From Shinisaurus crocodilurus (Eukaryota; Chordata; Lepidosauria; Squamata; Shinisauridae), in contig CM037876.1 of the NCBI GenBank assembly GCA_021292165.1, positions 107,160,324 to 107,224,323 of the forward strand: DNA of 64,000 nt, in the 5' to 3' direction. This document shows positions 21,266 through 33,010 of this stretch, piece after piece (positions within the stretch are counted from its first letter, which is position 1; the number at the start of each line of letters is the position of its first letter). The notes beneath the pieces were generated by a model, which worked only from the letters and a program-made list of their open reading frames with translations, had not been told where the DNA came from and did no database searches. The position numbers and the translations under genes were made by a program.

Positions 21266-22109
21266 TGTTTTAGAGGAACCACGGAGTTCTCTCCCTAGCC
21301 AATGGACTGGAGTGAGTTACTCTACATTATCTTCTATCTATGCCTCTACCCGGCGGCGGTGACGAAACTCATCGAGGGAGCCATTTTGGGCCCTGGCAAG
21401 GCGTAGCGGGCTCATAGAGATAACTCTATTAAGAATAACTAACCTCATCTTTGGAGAGGGATTCCTGAGTTCACTTTGAACATAAGTTTTCGTCGCCCCT
21501 GGGGCGGGAGTGGGAGCTGCCCATAGAAAACAATGGGGGGGGGGGGCACACAAGATTTTAGCGTAGCCGGGGCAGCTGCGTGTAGCCCCCCGCCCTTCCT
21601 CGTCAGCCACAAGCCTCCCCGCTACACACACACAGACACACAAACTGCCTGTCATATGGTAACAGACTGTATTGACATTGTCAGAACAATTTAAAAATAT
21701 TTAAAAACCAAATCGCTGTCATCGTCTCATTTTTCACACAAAATAAGACCCGAATAAGGGCAAGGCTTCGTTTAGTTGCTGCTATTTTTGTTTTGATGGG
21801 AAATCTGAGCCAGCTAATGGACAAAATGGTCCCTTGGTAGCATCCCTAGAATACAGGACATCCAGTGATTTCCTCATTTATGCTACATAATGTCAGTGGG
21901 TATACCAATTCCTATCCACATTGCAATGCAGAAGGGAATGTATATTCCCAACCACCATCTTAGGCTGCATACATGTTATTGGGCGTTGCTGCCTCTGGAT
22001 CCAGGTTATAAACAATAATGTTATAATCCAGTCAATGTGTTATGGTGGGTTGTATGTATTAAAGATTTAAAATTTTCTTCCTTCACGGAACCCATGAGAA
22101 CATATGAAG

Positions 22110-22432
22110 AGAGCTACTGGATATCACATCTTGTGGTGGCACTATATGAACAAGTACGTACTGGCCTGAATCTCCCACTCTTCACCTTCATTGGATGGCT
22201 GACCCCAAGGCATTTAATGTCACTGAATGGCATGGGGGGGGGGTTATGTCACTGTTTTTAACAGGTTGTATTAATGTGTTTTAGTTGTTTAAATCTGTGT
22301 TTGTAGTGAAATGTTATGTTTTTTTATTGTATTTGCATTTTGTGCTGTATTTTATTGTATTCTATGAATTGTTGTAAACTGCCCAGAGCACTTTGGCTAT
22401 TGGGCAGTACAGAAATGAAATAAATAAATAAT
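22110..22432 (+). mobile_element. LINE 3' UTR fragment
   Basis: An AT-rich stretch ends GTAAACTGCCCAGAGCACTT TGGCTATTGGGCAGTACAG then (AAATAAAT)n, a typical reptile LINE 3' hairpin and tail. A short relative with an (ATC)n tail lies at 21104-21146. Confidence 0.6.
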
Positions 22433-22439
22433 ATTTTCT

Positions 22440-22640
22440 CATAGAGGAGTTGCTGCAGCACCCTGATCACACTGGTTGCCTTTTTCTGGACCTTGCCTAG
22501 CTCTACAATAGAGATGCAGCAACTAGAACTGTACACAGTATTGCAAGTGTGGTCGCACCATAGATTTATCACATGATATTGTATTACGATATTGTTAGCA
22601 AGTGCCCTCTTCAGCAATGTGTACAAATGTCCACACATTC
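22440..22640 (+). mobile_element. Interspersed repeat fragment
   Basis: GGTTGCCTTTTTCTGGACCT, AGAACTGTACACAGTATTGC and AAGTGTGGTCGCACCATAGA form a dispersed-repeat phrase of amniote genomes. Class not determined. Confidence 0.45.
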
Positions 22641-23181
22641 AGTGATAGATGTGTTTAAGGGACCTTTTAATCTTGGTCTTACGATTTATCCAAGATTTAT
22701 CCCAGTCACACACACACACACACAAAATGAACACGCACAGCTCTCTTCAAAAAGAGGGAACTTGGTTTTATTGAACAAGAAAAAGTGTACACGTGATCAA
22801 TAATTGGGAATTAGGTTGTTGCAAGAATCACAGTAAGGCACTTGTGCAAAGTCTAATATTGATTCAATTAGTACATATAAGATGACGGTCCACTCCTAGG
22901 CATATTAAACAACGCATAGAGCACAATGGATAAGATACCTGTACATGCATAGAATCTGAAATGTGGGGGAAATGGCTCCAGAAATCCACTCAGCATCTGA
23001 ACCAAGAACTGTTATGCATGGAAAACTAAGCTGTGGACATTTATGGAGCATTCAGACTTGAAAGGGGTTGGGGCTGTGGTTCTGAAGAAGCTGCAAGGCT
23101 TGGAGCCAGGCAAATTGGTGCCCTAAAGGAGCTTACACAGGTTTGCCTCTGATTGCAGGCTATACGTGGGTAGCTATACAA

Positions 23182-23208
23182 ACACACACACACACACACA
23201 CACACACA
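23182..23208. repeat. (CA)n microsatellite
   Basis: About 13 CA units between NECAP1 and C3AR1. Confidence 0.95.
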
Positions 23209-25854
23209 GACGTTTCCAGTACCTTGTGCCACTCGCTTCCTCCTGTTTCCTCTTCCAAATCTTTAGTATTAATGATTGGGTTCAATATCATATTGTGTGT
23301 TGAGCCAGCCTCTCCAGAGAGTTTAGCTTGCCTTGATCATAATGGGAATGACGAGGGAACAAGAAGAAGACCCTAAAAGGAAGCCTGACCCTGATCCTTC
23401 CCACTGGATGACCAGGACAAGGGTGCACTAAGGTGGTCGGGCTTCTGACCAAAAACTTGTTCAAAAATAGACCAAATCTCTATATACAATTACACAAACA
23501 CACAATAGAAAAGTGGGCACAGGTATGGAGGCTACAATTTGTAGATGGAAAGACCTCCAGAAGATAGGAGGTGGCTTGAAAGATAACCTTCTGTGGCATC
23601 CCATTGGATCTTAGAGATGGTGTGGGGAAGCTCCTGAGTTCACAACACAGAGAGAAGCCTTTGGACAGTGCCAGCTCCAGGTTTTTGAGGGCCCTTGGGC
23701 AAGATATCCCAAGGGCCCTCTCCCTTAGTGAGTTTACCTTCTCACAGCTATTGGTCACCAGCGGTATTGCTCCTCAACCTCTTTCTCATCATTGACACCA
23801 CTTGCTTGCTTGACAGGCAGAGAGCCAGTGAGCAAGTAGGCATCTCACCAGCACTGTTCTCTGGGCCAGAGCAGAGGCAGGTGAACAAGCAGGTTGCAAT
23901 GGTGAAGAAAAGCAACTCCAGTGGGCCCCTGCTGGGGTGTGAGTCCTTGCAAGTGCCCAACCATCCCTACCTCTGACGTCGCCCCTGCTCACTATGTACT
24001 TGGCCTGGAAAGTGGGGGGAGTGGGGAAATTTGCAACACACATTGCAGGTCACCACCACTGGAGAGTCTTTTCCGTCCATACTCTATTCCCTTTTTGTTT
24101 CTACCTTTCTTTTTATACTGGAATGGCCTGTGCCTTGTCCTGCCTTCCCTGAAGGTTAATAACAGAGTTCCCCTGGTCTTTGTGCGTTACAAGTACAAAA
24201 CAAACAAACAAGAAAAATTATGCCCCTCAGGAAGTCCACTGTTACTTCACTTTGAGGAGTTGCTAATAAGTTTCTTGGAATTCAATCTGTAACCATGGCT
24301 ATACATTATCGTTCTGGGGATACTAATTGTAAATAGTGAATGCATCTCTCTTATAATTTTCATCTCAAAACTGGACCTCTGTAGTGCTGGTGCTGTTCTG
24401 GCCAGTTCTGATGCACTGCAATTAGGATATTTGGCTGAAGGGCACACCTCCTTGCCAAACAAAACTAAAACTGTTGGAATATGCAACGAGAAGATGTCAA
24501 CTCTGCAGGGAGGGTTTTTAAGTTGACTGCCCAGTAAAGGGTTAAGATAGACTGTTATAGTCTAGTTAAAGGGCAAAGGCAGAAACCAAGCTTCTCTAAG
24601 AAATCAGGGTTCAGGGTTCAGAGAAGCAAACCACTTAGTGGTATCAGGGGAGGGAATGCTGGACGTTGCCTAGCAACATGTTAGAAATTCCATTCTCTCT
24701 CTCCCTGACAGGCCATTCTAACAGTTAACAGACCTAAATGATGCTTCCTAGGGTTTAGCAAGGAGACATGTTCTGTGGTTTTCCTTACCTCACCGTCTGA
24801 GGAAACAATTAAGAAACAGAAACAGCACTTACAAAGTCTGTAACCATCAAGCCTAAGAAATCTTATGCTTCTGTTACCTAAGAAATCTTATGTTACTGTT
24901 ATTTACTTTAAAAGCATCTACTCAGAAACAAGTCCTGTGTGCACATGTGTTTGTCGGGTGAAGTCTGCTGCTGCTATTGTGCTCTGCCATCAAAAACACG
25001 GTTGATGTTTGGAATGGACACAGTATAATGGTATTATCTTCTTCTGAGCCACCAAGAAAATAAATGAGCATGCTCCCACTCCACAAGGGCTTAGAGATGC
25101 AATCTACAATTTCCTGCCTGTGGCTGCCTCCTCCTCTTCCCTCCCCCTATCCTTGCCTCAGTGGAACAGAAGGAACTGGTGACATCAAGACTGTGACAGC
25201 AGCAACAGTGGAACCCGGGCCAAGCATAGAGCACAGCAAAGGTAGGGAGTAGCTGGGGTGGGTAGGGATGAGTACTGGAGTGTGTTGAGAGAGTCTCAGA
25301 GGAAAGTGGGGTAGTGTGTCAGAGGCATACAAGCAATAGCCAGGATTTGGAGGGGGGAAGGCAGCAAGAAGAGGGTGGCTGTGGCATTGTGGCAAGGTTG
25401 CCAGCCATGCGGAATGCTTCTGAATTGTTCATAGTTCAGGAACTCTGGCCAGAATAAGCAGCAAAACATAAATAAATCTTATTCTGGATGAAGTTTACCC
25501 CATGTTTTTGAAAAGGCACGATTGTATGTTGAAACAAACGCCAGTCCTGCCTTCACTTTCAAGGAGGGAAGGGACTTCTGGGGGGCAGGAACAAGCAATC
25601 ACAGTATACAAAAACTAATACAAATAAATTGCTTTACAGGAACATAATGCACAGGTTTATAATGTGTGTGACATATTCTGGAAACTAAAACTATTTTATA
25701 AGGCACTACAAATTATGACAGATGTTCATGATATGTTCTCCAAATCCATTGTTAATCATTAAAATAATTTAAAGTGTGCCTAGAGATACTTATAATAATT
25801 ACGTATACTCTGGTTGCAATAAGCTCCTTTATGTCCTGCTTAGATCTCATGTAG

Positions 25855-25935
25855 CAGGGCTGGTAAAAACTTCTGCCTGAGAGTTTTTGGGGTTTTTTTT
25901 AGTAGCCAGCACTGCGTTAGATAACCAGTTGGTTC
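25855..25935 (+). mobile_element. tRNA-Ala-like SINE body fragment
   Basis: CAGGGCTGGTAAAAACTTCT GCCTGAGAG and CCAGCACTGCGTTAGATAAC CAG track the body of the SINE at 4562-4895. Confidence 0.5.
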
Positions 25936-26160
25936 AGAATTGTGCAGCTCCAGATTAGGGATGTGCATTTGCACATCTGAAAGGGGGGCAAAAATACATT
26001 AGAAAGAACCGCATTCATAAGTATTTCTGTGAGTTAAACGTATTCAAAATTAACTAATCATGAATGAAAATGTTCTTTCCTTCTCAATTCTTTTGGTTCA
26101 GATTTATCTAGTATACTTCTTATTTCTGAGACAGGTAGCTGCAGGTCTATTCACAAATGA

Positions 26161-26372
26161 CAGGGGAGGCCGGTGACGCCTATTTCGGTGGGGTTCCTAA
26201 TCCATTGCAGCTTTTATTCTGAGCTTTAGAAGAGCTATCCATGCTGCTCCACGGTGGGGAACCTATTTTGGGGGATGGAGTTCAGCATCATGGAGAGCTC
26301 CTCTAAAGCTCCAGATAGAAGCTGCAACAGGTTAGGAGCCCCACCAAAACAGGAGCCACCAGTCTCTCCTGG
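26161..26372. mobile_element. Long palindromic element
   Basis: Inverted repeat with arms of about 85 bp: left GCCTATTTCGGTGGGGTTCC TAATCCATTGCAG and GAGCTTTAGAAGAGCTATCC; right arm is the complement with several changes (GGAGAGCTCCTCTAAAGCTC). A partial second copy lies at 27090-27235. Confidence 0.75.
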
Positions 26373-26620
26373 AAACGGAAACCATGTCTCTGCATCTGAG
26401 AGGGTTAGAGACCAAGCAGCCATCTCCATTGGTCTGCATTGGCGGCGGCGGCGGCGGCAGTGTACATGCAGGAAGAGCGCTAGAGCAGGGTGGAAGTCCA
26501 CCCCCAGCCAAGGTCCTCTGGGGCAACGGTGTGGGTGGGGTGGGTGGGCTTCCCCCCACACCTCTAGCTATTTTTTGGCAGTGTCCCTCCCCCCCATTCA
26601 AATGAATGGAGTTCATATAT

Positions 26621-26870
26621 GGAGAGCCAGTGTGGTGTAGTGGTGAGAGTGTTGGACTGGGAGTCGGGAGATCCGGGTTCTAGTCCCCGCTCGGCCATGA
26701 AACTCACTGGGTGACTTTGGGCCAGTCACTGACTCTCAGCCTAACATACCTCACAGGGTTGTTGTGAGGATAAAATGGAGAGGAGGAGGAGGAGGATCAT
26801 GTAAGTCGCCTTGGGTTCCTTTCAGGAAAAAAGGCGGGGTATAAATATAATAAATAAATAAATAAATAAA
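26621..26870 (+). mobile_element. Sauria SINE, full length
   Basis: Plus-strand copy from GGAGAGCCAGTGTGGTGTAG to (TAAA)n, with intact-looking A and B boxes. Intergenic between NECAP1 and C3AR1. Confidence 0.92.
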
Positions 26871-27089
26871 TGTATGCAGTTTGGCCCACTGGAATGTTTC
26901 ACATTTCACAGTTGGTTGTGTTAAAAGGTGTCAATTCTAGGTGCCGGTGCTGGGAGTGGGAGACAGCATGCAAAGAGAGGGCAGTTTGTGTGTGTGTGTA
27001 TGTGGGTTGAAGAATATAGTTGAGGAATAGGGAGAAAGACAAGCAATTTAGGAGTCCAGGTATTCTGGCTGTCTCCTCTCATATTCAGC

Positions 27090-27235
27090 AGGCAGGCGAG
27101 GCTGGTGACTCCTATTTCGGCAGGGCTCCTTTTCCATTGCAGGTCTTGTAGCTTTTATTTGGAGCTTCATAGGAGCTATCCATGGTGGTGAGCCTATTTG
27201 GGGGGTGGAGTTCAGCACCGTTGATAGCTCCTCAA
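27090..27235. mobile_element. Second, partial copy of the 26161-26372 palindrome
   Basis: GGCTGGTGACTCCTATTTCG GCAGGGCTCC, TTGGAGCTTCATAGGAGCTA TCCATGG and GTGGAGTTCAGCACC follow the left arm and centre of 26161-26372; the right arm is largely absent. Confidence 0.7.
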
Positions 27236-27365
27236 TGTCCCAAGGGTCCCCTCAGTTTTGCAATGGACCCCGGGTTGATAGCAGCTCATGGAGCTGCAAA
27301 AATTGGGGTGGGGGGGGATTCCCATTGACGGGAGTAAATGTAGGTTGACAGTTTGCCCGAAGTGA

Positions 27366-27411
27366 AGTGGGACTTGGAAGGGGATAAAAGTGGGACTTGG
27401 AAGGGGATAAA
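27366..27411. repeat. Two-copy tandem repeat, 23-bp unit
   Basis: AGTGGGACTTGGAAGGGGAT AAA repeated exactly twice. Confidence 0.92.
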
Positions 27412-28569
27412 CATTTCTGTTCTGGCAGGAAAATGTACAGGTATCTAGAGTCTATATACACGGGCAAAAAAAGTAATAATAATTAAGCCCCTCCAAATCC
27501 CACTTCAAAAAACGGAGCTCTGAGTTTGACACCTGTCAAACTCAGAACTCCCATCAGGGGGAATCCCCTTTAGTTTTGAATATTCCCCTGATGCTGGCAT
27601 TCAAAACTGAGGGGAAACTAGGGACACCTGATCCTCCCAATAAAACCTGAGCGTCCTGCTGCGAAAGGGGGGGGATGTGCCCCTTTTTGCAAATAGGGAC
27701 CTGTTGGGGCTTTGCAAGTCTCTGACTGGTCAGCATCTCACACCTGCCACAGGCTGGCAAAGGAGGGAAATACTTACCTGCAGCCTGGAGTAGGCACTGC
27801 ATAGGGTGGGTGCCTGTTGGATCCTCCAGCAGGTACACACACACCCCAGCCAGTGCTCACCCCAGGGTCCCCCTGCGCTACCCCGCCATGCCGGATTTGC
27901 GCAAATCCAGCAACGCAGGTTAAAAAACCAAAAATGAGTGCAATTATTTGCACACATTGCCCGGTCAAAACATTTTTTTAAAGGGGGGCAACCATAGCCA
28001 GCCCCTCCAAGATGCCGCTGGGACACCTTGAGCTACAAGCTCCCCCCCCCCAAGTTTTAAAAGCAAAAGTCTAGCTGTGGTAAGCCCAAAATGGCTTACA
28101 GCGGTGGCGGGGAAGGGGGGAAACCTTGGTGCTCCCGTGGTGTCCCATAGGGATACCCATGGGAGGTCTGAGGGGGAGGGAGGGGGCACCCTACCCACAA
28201 TGTGCCCAGTTGTCTGTAAGCCTCCGCATTTTGGGTACGGTGGCTTGTAAGCCACTCTGCGTTGCTAGCCACGCAGTGTGACTTATCCTGTCGTGTGAAC
28301 CTTCCCATTATTACTGTCCTCAAAATTGCTACTGCTGACACATCAACTCTATTTTGAACAGCATATGAGCCACAGCAATATGCAAGAGACAAAAATGCTT
28401 TCTATTCAGTTTTCCCCCATCAGGAATGAAACCACATCATTTGCTAAGGAAATAGAAACTAAGCTCAAGCCATAATAGAAAGTGATTTGTACACATTTGA
28501 AAGAACCTTTTCTAATCAAGGTACAGCTAGGATTCTGTCCTGCAAAAGGCTTAGATGGCCAATTTCAGC

Positions 28570-28830
28570 TGTCTAAGTCTTTTTGTGCCTGCTCGTGAGG
28601 AGGACAGGCTGAGGCGCCACCACGATACATCATATCCCGGCGGATCCTCACTCTTCCCCTCCCCGCCCCCTGGAACACCCCAGCTGCGAGGTTGGTCTTG
28701 CGACCTCAGAGCTGCAGCCCGCACGGTTCTTTCCATGCCAGCTGCGAGGGCGGAGGGAGGGTGCTCCGAATTTGGAGGCCCAGCTCTGACCTCGGAGTGA
28801 ATTTCCGAGGTCGGAGCTGGGCCTCCAAAT
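28570..28830 (+). repeat. GC-rich dispersed repeat, copy B
   Basis: Inverted relative of 12040-12300. Contains an inverted repeat of its own: TTTGGAGGCCCAGCTCTGAC CTCGGA against TCCGAGGTCGGAGCTGGGCC TCCAAA around 28800. Confidence 0.65.
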
Positions 28831-28876
28831 TATCCTATGGCTGTCTAGACAGCATCTAGCAGCCATAGAATTGTAT

Positions 28877-29012
28877 CAGGCCTGAAAGCTAAGCAGGGTC
28901 AGGCCTGGTTATTACTAGGATGGGAGACCCCTCCTCTAGTTTCCTACATTGAGCAGGGGGTTGGACTCGATGGCCTTGTAGGCCCCTTCCAACTCTGTGA
29001 TCTATGAAATCT
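28877..29012 (+). mobile_element. 5S rRNA-derived SINE with CR1-like tail, copy 4 (5' truncated)
   Basis: Starts inside the 5S head (GAAAGCTAAGCAGGGTCAGG), continues through AGGATGGGAGACC and the CR1-like tail, and ends at CTATGAAATCTA. Lies between NECAP1 and C3AR1. Confidence 0.85.
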
Positions 29013-30609
29013 ACCCAAAGTGTATGTTATTTATTTATTTAAACATTTTTGTGTCTGCAGTGCACAGAAACAAATGGAGGGTTGTCACTTGGATTCTCTA
29101 CCTCAAAAAGTCTTTGGCTGTATAGCTCCCCCATATTCTTCAATCCTATACAAATAATAAGGGATGAGGAGAGGAAGAAAAGCTGAGCTTCATCTGGGAA
29201 TAAACTAATTACACGGCTTCCAAGGTTTAAGGCAGATCTACCCAAGGCAGCCTCTATCTCTGCATGGCTTGCGGAGAGCTTCGTGTGTGGAGAGCCACAA
29301 GTTCCGGTCTGCCTTAGGGGGCTGCAGGCCGGTGCTGGTGGAGGCTTCTTCCTTCCTGACCCTTTCCATCACCACAATTGTTACTATTTGTATTTTGACT
29401 GAATGAGGAGATAGAATTCCCTCCCATCCACTGGGAAATAGAAAGATGCCCATGCCCACTCATTTTATGAAACATCAGAGAGTCCTCCTGTGGCACCTTA
29501 ACGACTAACATTTATTCCGGCCAGAGCTGTGTGTAAATGGCCTCTCAAAGTTCTCCACTCTCTTTGTGGGCAGAGAAATTGGGAGGAGAATTTCACTGAA
29601 TATCTCTGGGGGGAAGGAGAACTTCTTAACAATTTCTCACAGGTAGGGCTCACCAGTGGCAGGGGGTGTCGCACAGTTTCTTTCTGTTTTCATAAGGGTT
29701 TTGGGGTTTCTTGTGCTGCCACTGCAAGTGGCAACAGCAGCAACTATGTTGGCAGGCTGGGCCCCAATTTTGCATCCACCACAATGCAGGTGTGGGCTGG
29801 GGGCAGTGTTCTGTCAAGCTCCAGGGAAGAGAGAGAGCTAATGTTGTGTCAAAATCTGTCCTCCAATGTCCTGAAAGTTTTCTTCCCCCATGAAAGAAGT
29901 TTCCATTGTTCTGCCTCATTTTCAGGGTGCCTTATAATTTTTGTGCATGTTTTTGAACTTACCTAATCATTGCAAGGTGGCCGAGGGTGCTGTGTGTCTG
30001 TTTTCATCTCTCCATTGCTCTGCAGCCTCCCAGGCTGCCTGCGCTTCCTGATCTGAAAAAGCCCAATGGGAGGAATGACTTACAGTAATGATGTCTTCCC
30101 CGGGGCTTCAATTGGGAGTGTGGGAAGCCGGGGAGGCTGCAGGCTGACAGAGAGATGATTGTACAATGAAAGACAGGACACCTGCACACACACTCCTCTG
30201 CCACCTCCTAAGTAAGGTAAGCTCAAGAAACCTGAACCCAACCCATGAAGATTTCTCTGAAATTTTCTTCAGCATTGAATTTCTTTTCTATCAAATTGAA
30301 TGAGAATGGCAAAATAAATAAATAAATAAATAAAATTGGGAGAAATCAGTTTCCATTTCACCGAACAGTGTCCACAAAAGCTTATGATAGAATTAATGTG
30401 TTAACCTTTAAGGGGCAAAACGACCCTTTGTTTTTGTTGCAACAGACTGACATGGCCACCACGCTGAAAACAGTTTGATGAAATAAATTGGATGGCCAAT
30501 CTGGCAATGATCTGCTGTTCAAAGGCATTCCACAATCCTTGGGTTCCTTTCCCATGTGGTCCCGCACCTGTCCCTTTTTTGCTTTTAAAAGGCCACTAGT
30601 AATTTTAAG

Positions 30610-30740
30610 CACAATCCTATAGCATGTTTAGACAGAAAAAACTCCTCCCACCTCATAGCATTCCCCAGCAGCCATCCATGCTGGGGATACTGGGAGTTAT
30701 AGGACTCCCCCCCCCCGTGTAAACATGCATAGGATTGCAC
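30610..30740. mobile_element. Palindromic MITE, CCTATGCATGTTTA family, copy 2
   Basis: CACAATCCTATAGCATGTTT to AAACATGCATAGGATTGCAC, same family as 21142-21265. TTTAAG lies immediately on both sides (30604-30609 and 30741-30746), a probable target duplication of 6 bp or more. Confidence 0.78.
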
Positions 30741-31409
30741 TTTAAGAATACCATACCATTAACATTGTCTGAGTTTACACACCTGTTCTTGGTTTTCATT
30801 AAATTGCAGTAGCACAAAGTGTTTCCCCCTCATCTTGACTCATGATCACACTGGATGCATGCAACAGAATCAAGTGGTACAGCTTTCCCTGCACTATTTC
30901 AGACAGCAGGGTGTGTGCGCATGTTTGAAGTCAACCCCATGCACATAGAAACAAATCAGGGGAAAGGGTTCAGGCTAGCATTCTTCCTCCAAGGTATTTT
31001 TCCATGGGATTAGGAACATTCAAATATGGAGACCTGTAGCCTGAGTTGGTTTAGTCCAGAAAAATGTTTTACATGACTCTGCTGAATGTGTAAACTTGCC
31101 TTACAGGGTTAGCCCAAGATATTTTCTTGCCTGAAATTGAAAATCCAAATGTCACTTGCTCCCACCAATTATCGGAGGGGGAAATCCACTAGGAAGTTCT
31201 TCTGCACAAGTGCTGTTGACATAAATAGGAGTTATGCAAGAGCATGATAGTGCTCTGGTGCAGCTCCCATCTGTTGGGCTTGTGCAGGAGAACTTCCCAC
31301 TGGATTGTGCCTGTGTCAGATGTCTTTCAGTCACCCATAATGGTACCCCAAATCCACCTCTTATCATTAGGACACTGTCTGAGAACCCCTGGGCTAATAT
31401 TTATTTATT

Positions 31410-31448
31410 TTTTGTTCTTCAGGCTTGTTTTAATTTTCTTAAAAGAAA
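31410..31448 (+). other. C3AR1: C3AR1 coding-exon splice acceptor and short 5' UTR
   Basis: A T-rich tract ends in TTCTTCAG (AG at 31421-31422), followed by 26 nt of leader before ATG at 31449. In other vertebrates a noncoding first exon is spliced to the single coding exon. That first exon was not recognised upstream, and no CpG island exists there. Confidence 0.6.
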
Positions 31449-32867
31449 ATGCCTCCATTCCTGGCTAATGACAGTTTTAATGGATCTGTTGAGCCCTTCA
31501 TGGTAGAACATACCGCCACATCTATCATCTCTCTAGCTGTCTTCTCCCTCACCTTCCTCCTGGGTCTTCCTGGAAATGGCTTGGTAATCTGGGTAATCAC
31601 CCTGAAAATGAAGCGAACAGTGAACACCATTTGGTTTCTCCACCTTGCAGTGGCTGACTTTCTGTGCTGCCTGTCCCTGCCTTTTTCCATTGTTGATCTG
31701 GCCCTCCATGCGCACTGGCCTTATGGTTGGTTTTTCTGTAAGATTATTCCAACAACCATTATTTTCAACATGTTTGCCAGTGTCTTCCTCCTCACCACCA
31801 TCAGTATTGACAGGTGTCTGGTGGTTATGAAGCCTGTCTGGTGTCAGAATCACCGAACAGTAAGGTTCACATCCCTGATATGTGGAGGCATCTGGCTCCT
31901 AGCCTTCATTATGTGTTGTCCTGCCTTCTTCTACCGTGAGACCACCATGGATGAATTTGGCAACACCAAATGTGGCTATAAGTATGGTGAGGAATATGCA
32001 GAGGACAATTGGCTAGCTGACCCATTTTTCAGCAATGATGTGCCTTTTACTCCATACCCTACCTTCATGGCTAGTGGAATCTATGAGGACAACTTCACAG
32101 ATGGAATTCCGGATGTTTATCCAAAGTACCATATTCTGAACAACACTGAAAGAAACAAGTTTCTGCATTCTAGCAGATCAAACAGTCATGGCATCAATAC
32201 AACTACAGATTCATCAATGACAGCTATCACCCAGCTTACACCCATATTACATACATTTCTCAGAATCCAGCAGAATACTGCTCTATCCAATATTCTTCAT
32301 TCAGATGTTCCTCCTGGCAGTTATTCTGGGACCCTCTCTGCTAGTAATGACTCAATAGAAATGTACTTTTATGATCTCTCTGAGATGCAACCACCAAATG
32401 CCCTTGTGTCCATTACTGTCACCAGAAGTGTCTTTGGGTTCCTTCTCCCCTTTGGAATCATGGTAACCTGCTATGCCCTTCTTGCTCACAAGATGCTAAA
32501 AAACCAATTTACTAACTCCCGCAGGAAGGCTCTACGGGTGATCCTGCTTGTGATAGGCGCTTTCTTTCTCTGTTGGACTCCTTACCATGTAATTGGGGTG
32601 CTGTACCTCCTGGCTACCCCAAGCACAGAGTTTTATAAAATGCTGGCTTTGTGGGACCACATTTCCATAGCACTGGCCTATGCCAACAGCTGCATCAACC
32701 CACTTCTTTATGTGTTTGTGGGACGAAATTTCAGAGAAAAGGCACGGCAGACAGTTCAAAGGATTTTTGAAGAGGCTTTCAGTGAAGAAGTCACACGCTC
32801 CACAGCCTACTCCCAGGACAGAAGCAGGACTATCACTGACAAGGCTATTGATGTTTCGGTACTCTAA
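31449..32867 (+). CDS. C3AR1: C3AR1, complement C3a anaphylatoxin chemotactic receptor (intact)
   Basis: A 472-residue seven-helix receptor (human about 482) in one coding exon, as in mammals. Approximate helices: 24-50, 59-84, 96-119, 142-162, 318-346, 361-389 and 399-424. Diagnostic features are DRC at 121-123 (in place of DRY, as in C3aR), CWTPYH at 375-380, NPLLY at 417-421, and a very large second extracellular loop of about 155 residues (163-316), the family hallmark. Cys97 and Cys175 can form the conserved disulfide. Tyr177 in KCGYKYG matches the sulfated tyrosine reported as important for C3a binding in human. N-glycosylation sequons occur at 7, 11, 215, 231, 250 and 300. The tail EEAFSEEVTRSTAYS matches the family. 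The receptor binds C3a on myeloid and other cells and signals through G proteins. An acceptor CTTCAG at 31417-31422 precedes the start by 26 nt, implying upstream noncoding exon(s) not located here. Confidence 0.96.
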   Translation: MPPFLANDSFNGSVEPFMVEHTATSIISLAVFSLTFLLGLPGNGLVIWVITLKMKRTVNTIWFLHLAVADFLCCLSLPFSIVDLALHAHWPYGWFFCKIIPTTIIFNMFASVFLLTTISIDRCLVVMKPVWCQNHRTVRFTSLICGGIWLLAFIMCCPAFFYRETTMDEFGNTKCGYKYGEEYAEDNWLADPFFSNDVPFTPYPTFMASGIYEDNFTDGIPDVYPKYHILNNTERNKFLHSSRSNSHGINTTTDSSMTAITQLTPILHTFLRIQQNTALSNILHSDVPPGSYSGTLSASNDSIEMYFYDLSEMQPPNALVSITVTRSVFGFLLPFGIMVTCYALLAHKMLKNQFTNSRRKALRVILLVIGAFFLCWTPYHVIGVLYLLATPSTEFYKMLALWDHISIALAYANSCINPLLYVFVGRNFREKARQTVQRIFEEAFSEEVTRSTAYSQDRSRTITDKAIDVSVL

Positions 32868-33010
32868 AATGGATCTTCCAGGCAACTGAATTTTTGTTTC
32901 ACTCCTCTGAATTTTTGATTTAGTGCAGTAGCACAGATGCAAAGAATCTGGATTACAGTCTATGGCTCTTGCATGTACAGAGAACACCTCGAACCTCTTG
33001 CATCTGCTTT

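Larger units (their letters stand above)
20350..31400. other. Intergenic region between NECAP1 promoter and C3AR1
   Basis: No coding exon was found on either strand. Recognisable content: repeat fragments at 20.7 and 21.1 kb, LINE tails at 22.1-22.4 kb, palindromes at 21.1, 26.2, 27.1 and 30.6 kb, a Sauria SINE at 26.6 kb and a 5S/CR1 SINE at 28.9 kb. The blocks 22.9-25.8 and 29.0-30.4 kb hold nothing I can name beyond short repeats and a 13-bp-arm hairpin at 23687-23720. C3AR1 upstream exon(s) must lie here unseen. Confidence 0.7.

Noticed and set aside
26235..26640. 108- and 128-residue overlapping frames on both strands
   Set aside because: They span a palindromic element and a (GCG)n run; no protein motif, and GC content rather than selection explains the open frames.
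28590..28830. A second CpG-island promoter near 28.7 kb
   Set aside because: The CpG-richer stretch is a dispersed repeat shared with 12040-12300, and no gene start lies beside it.
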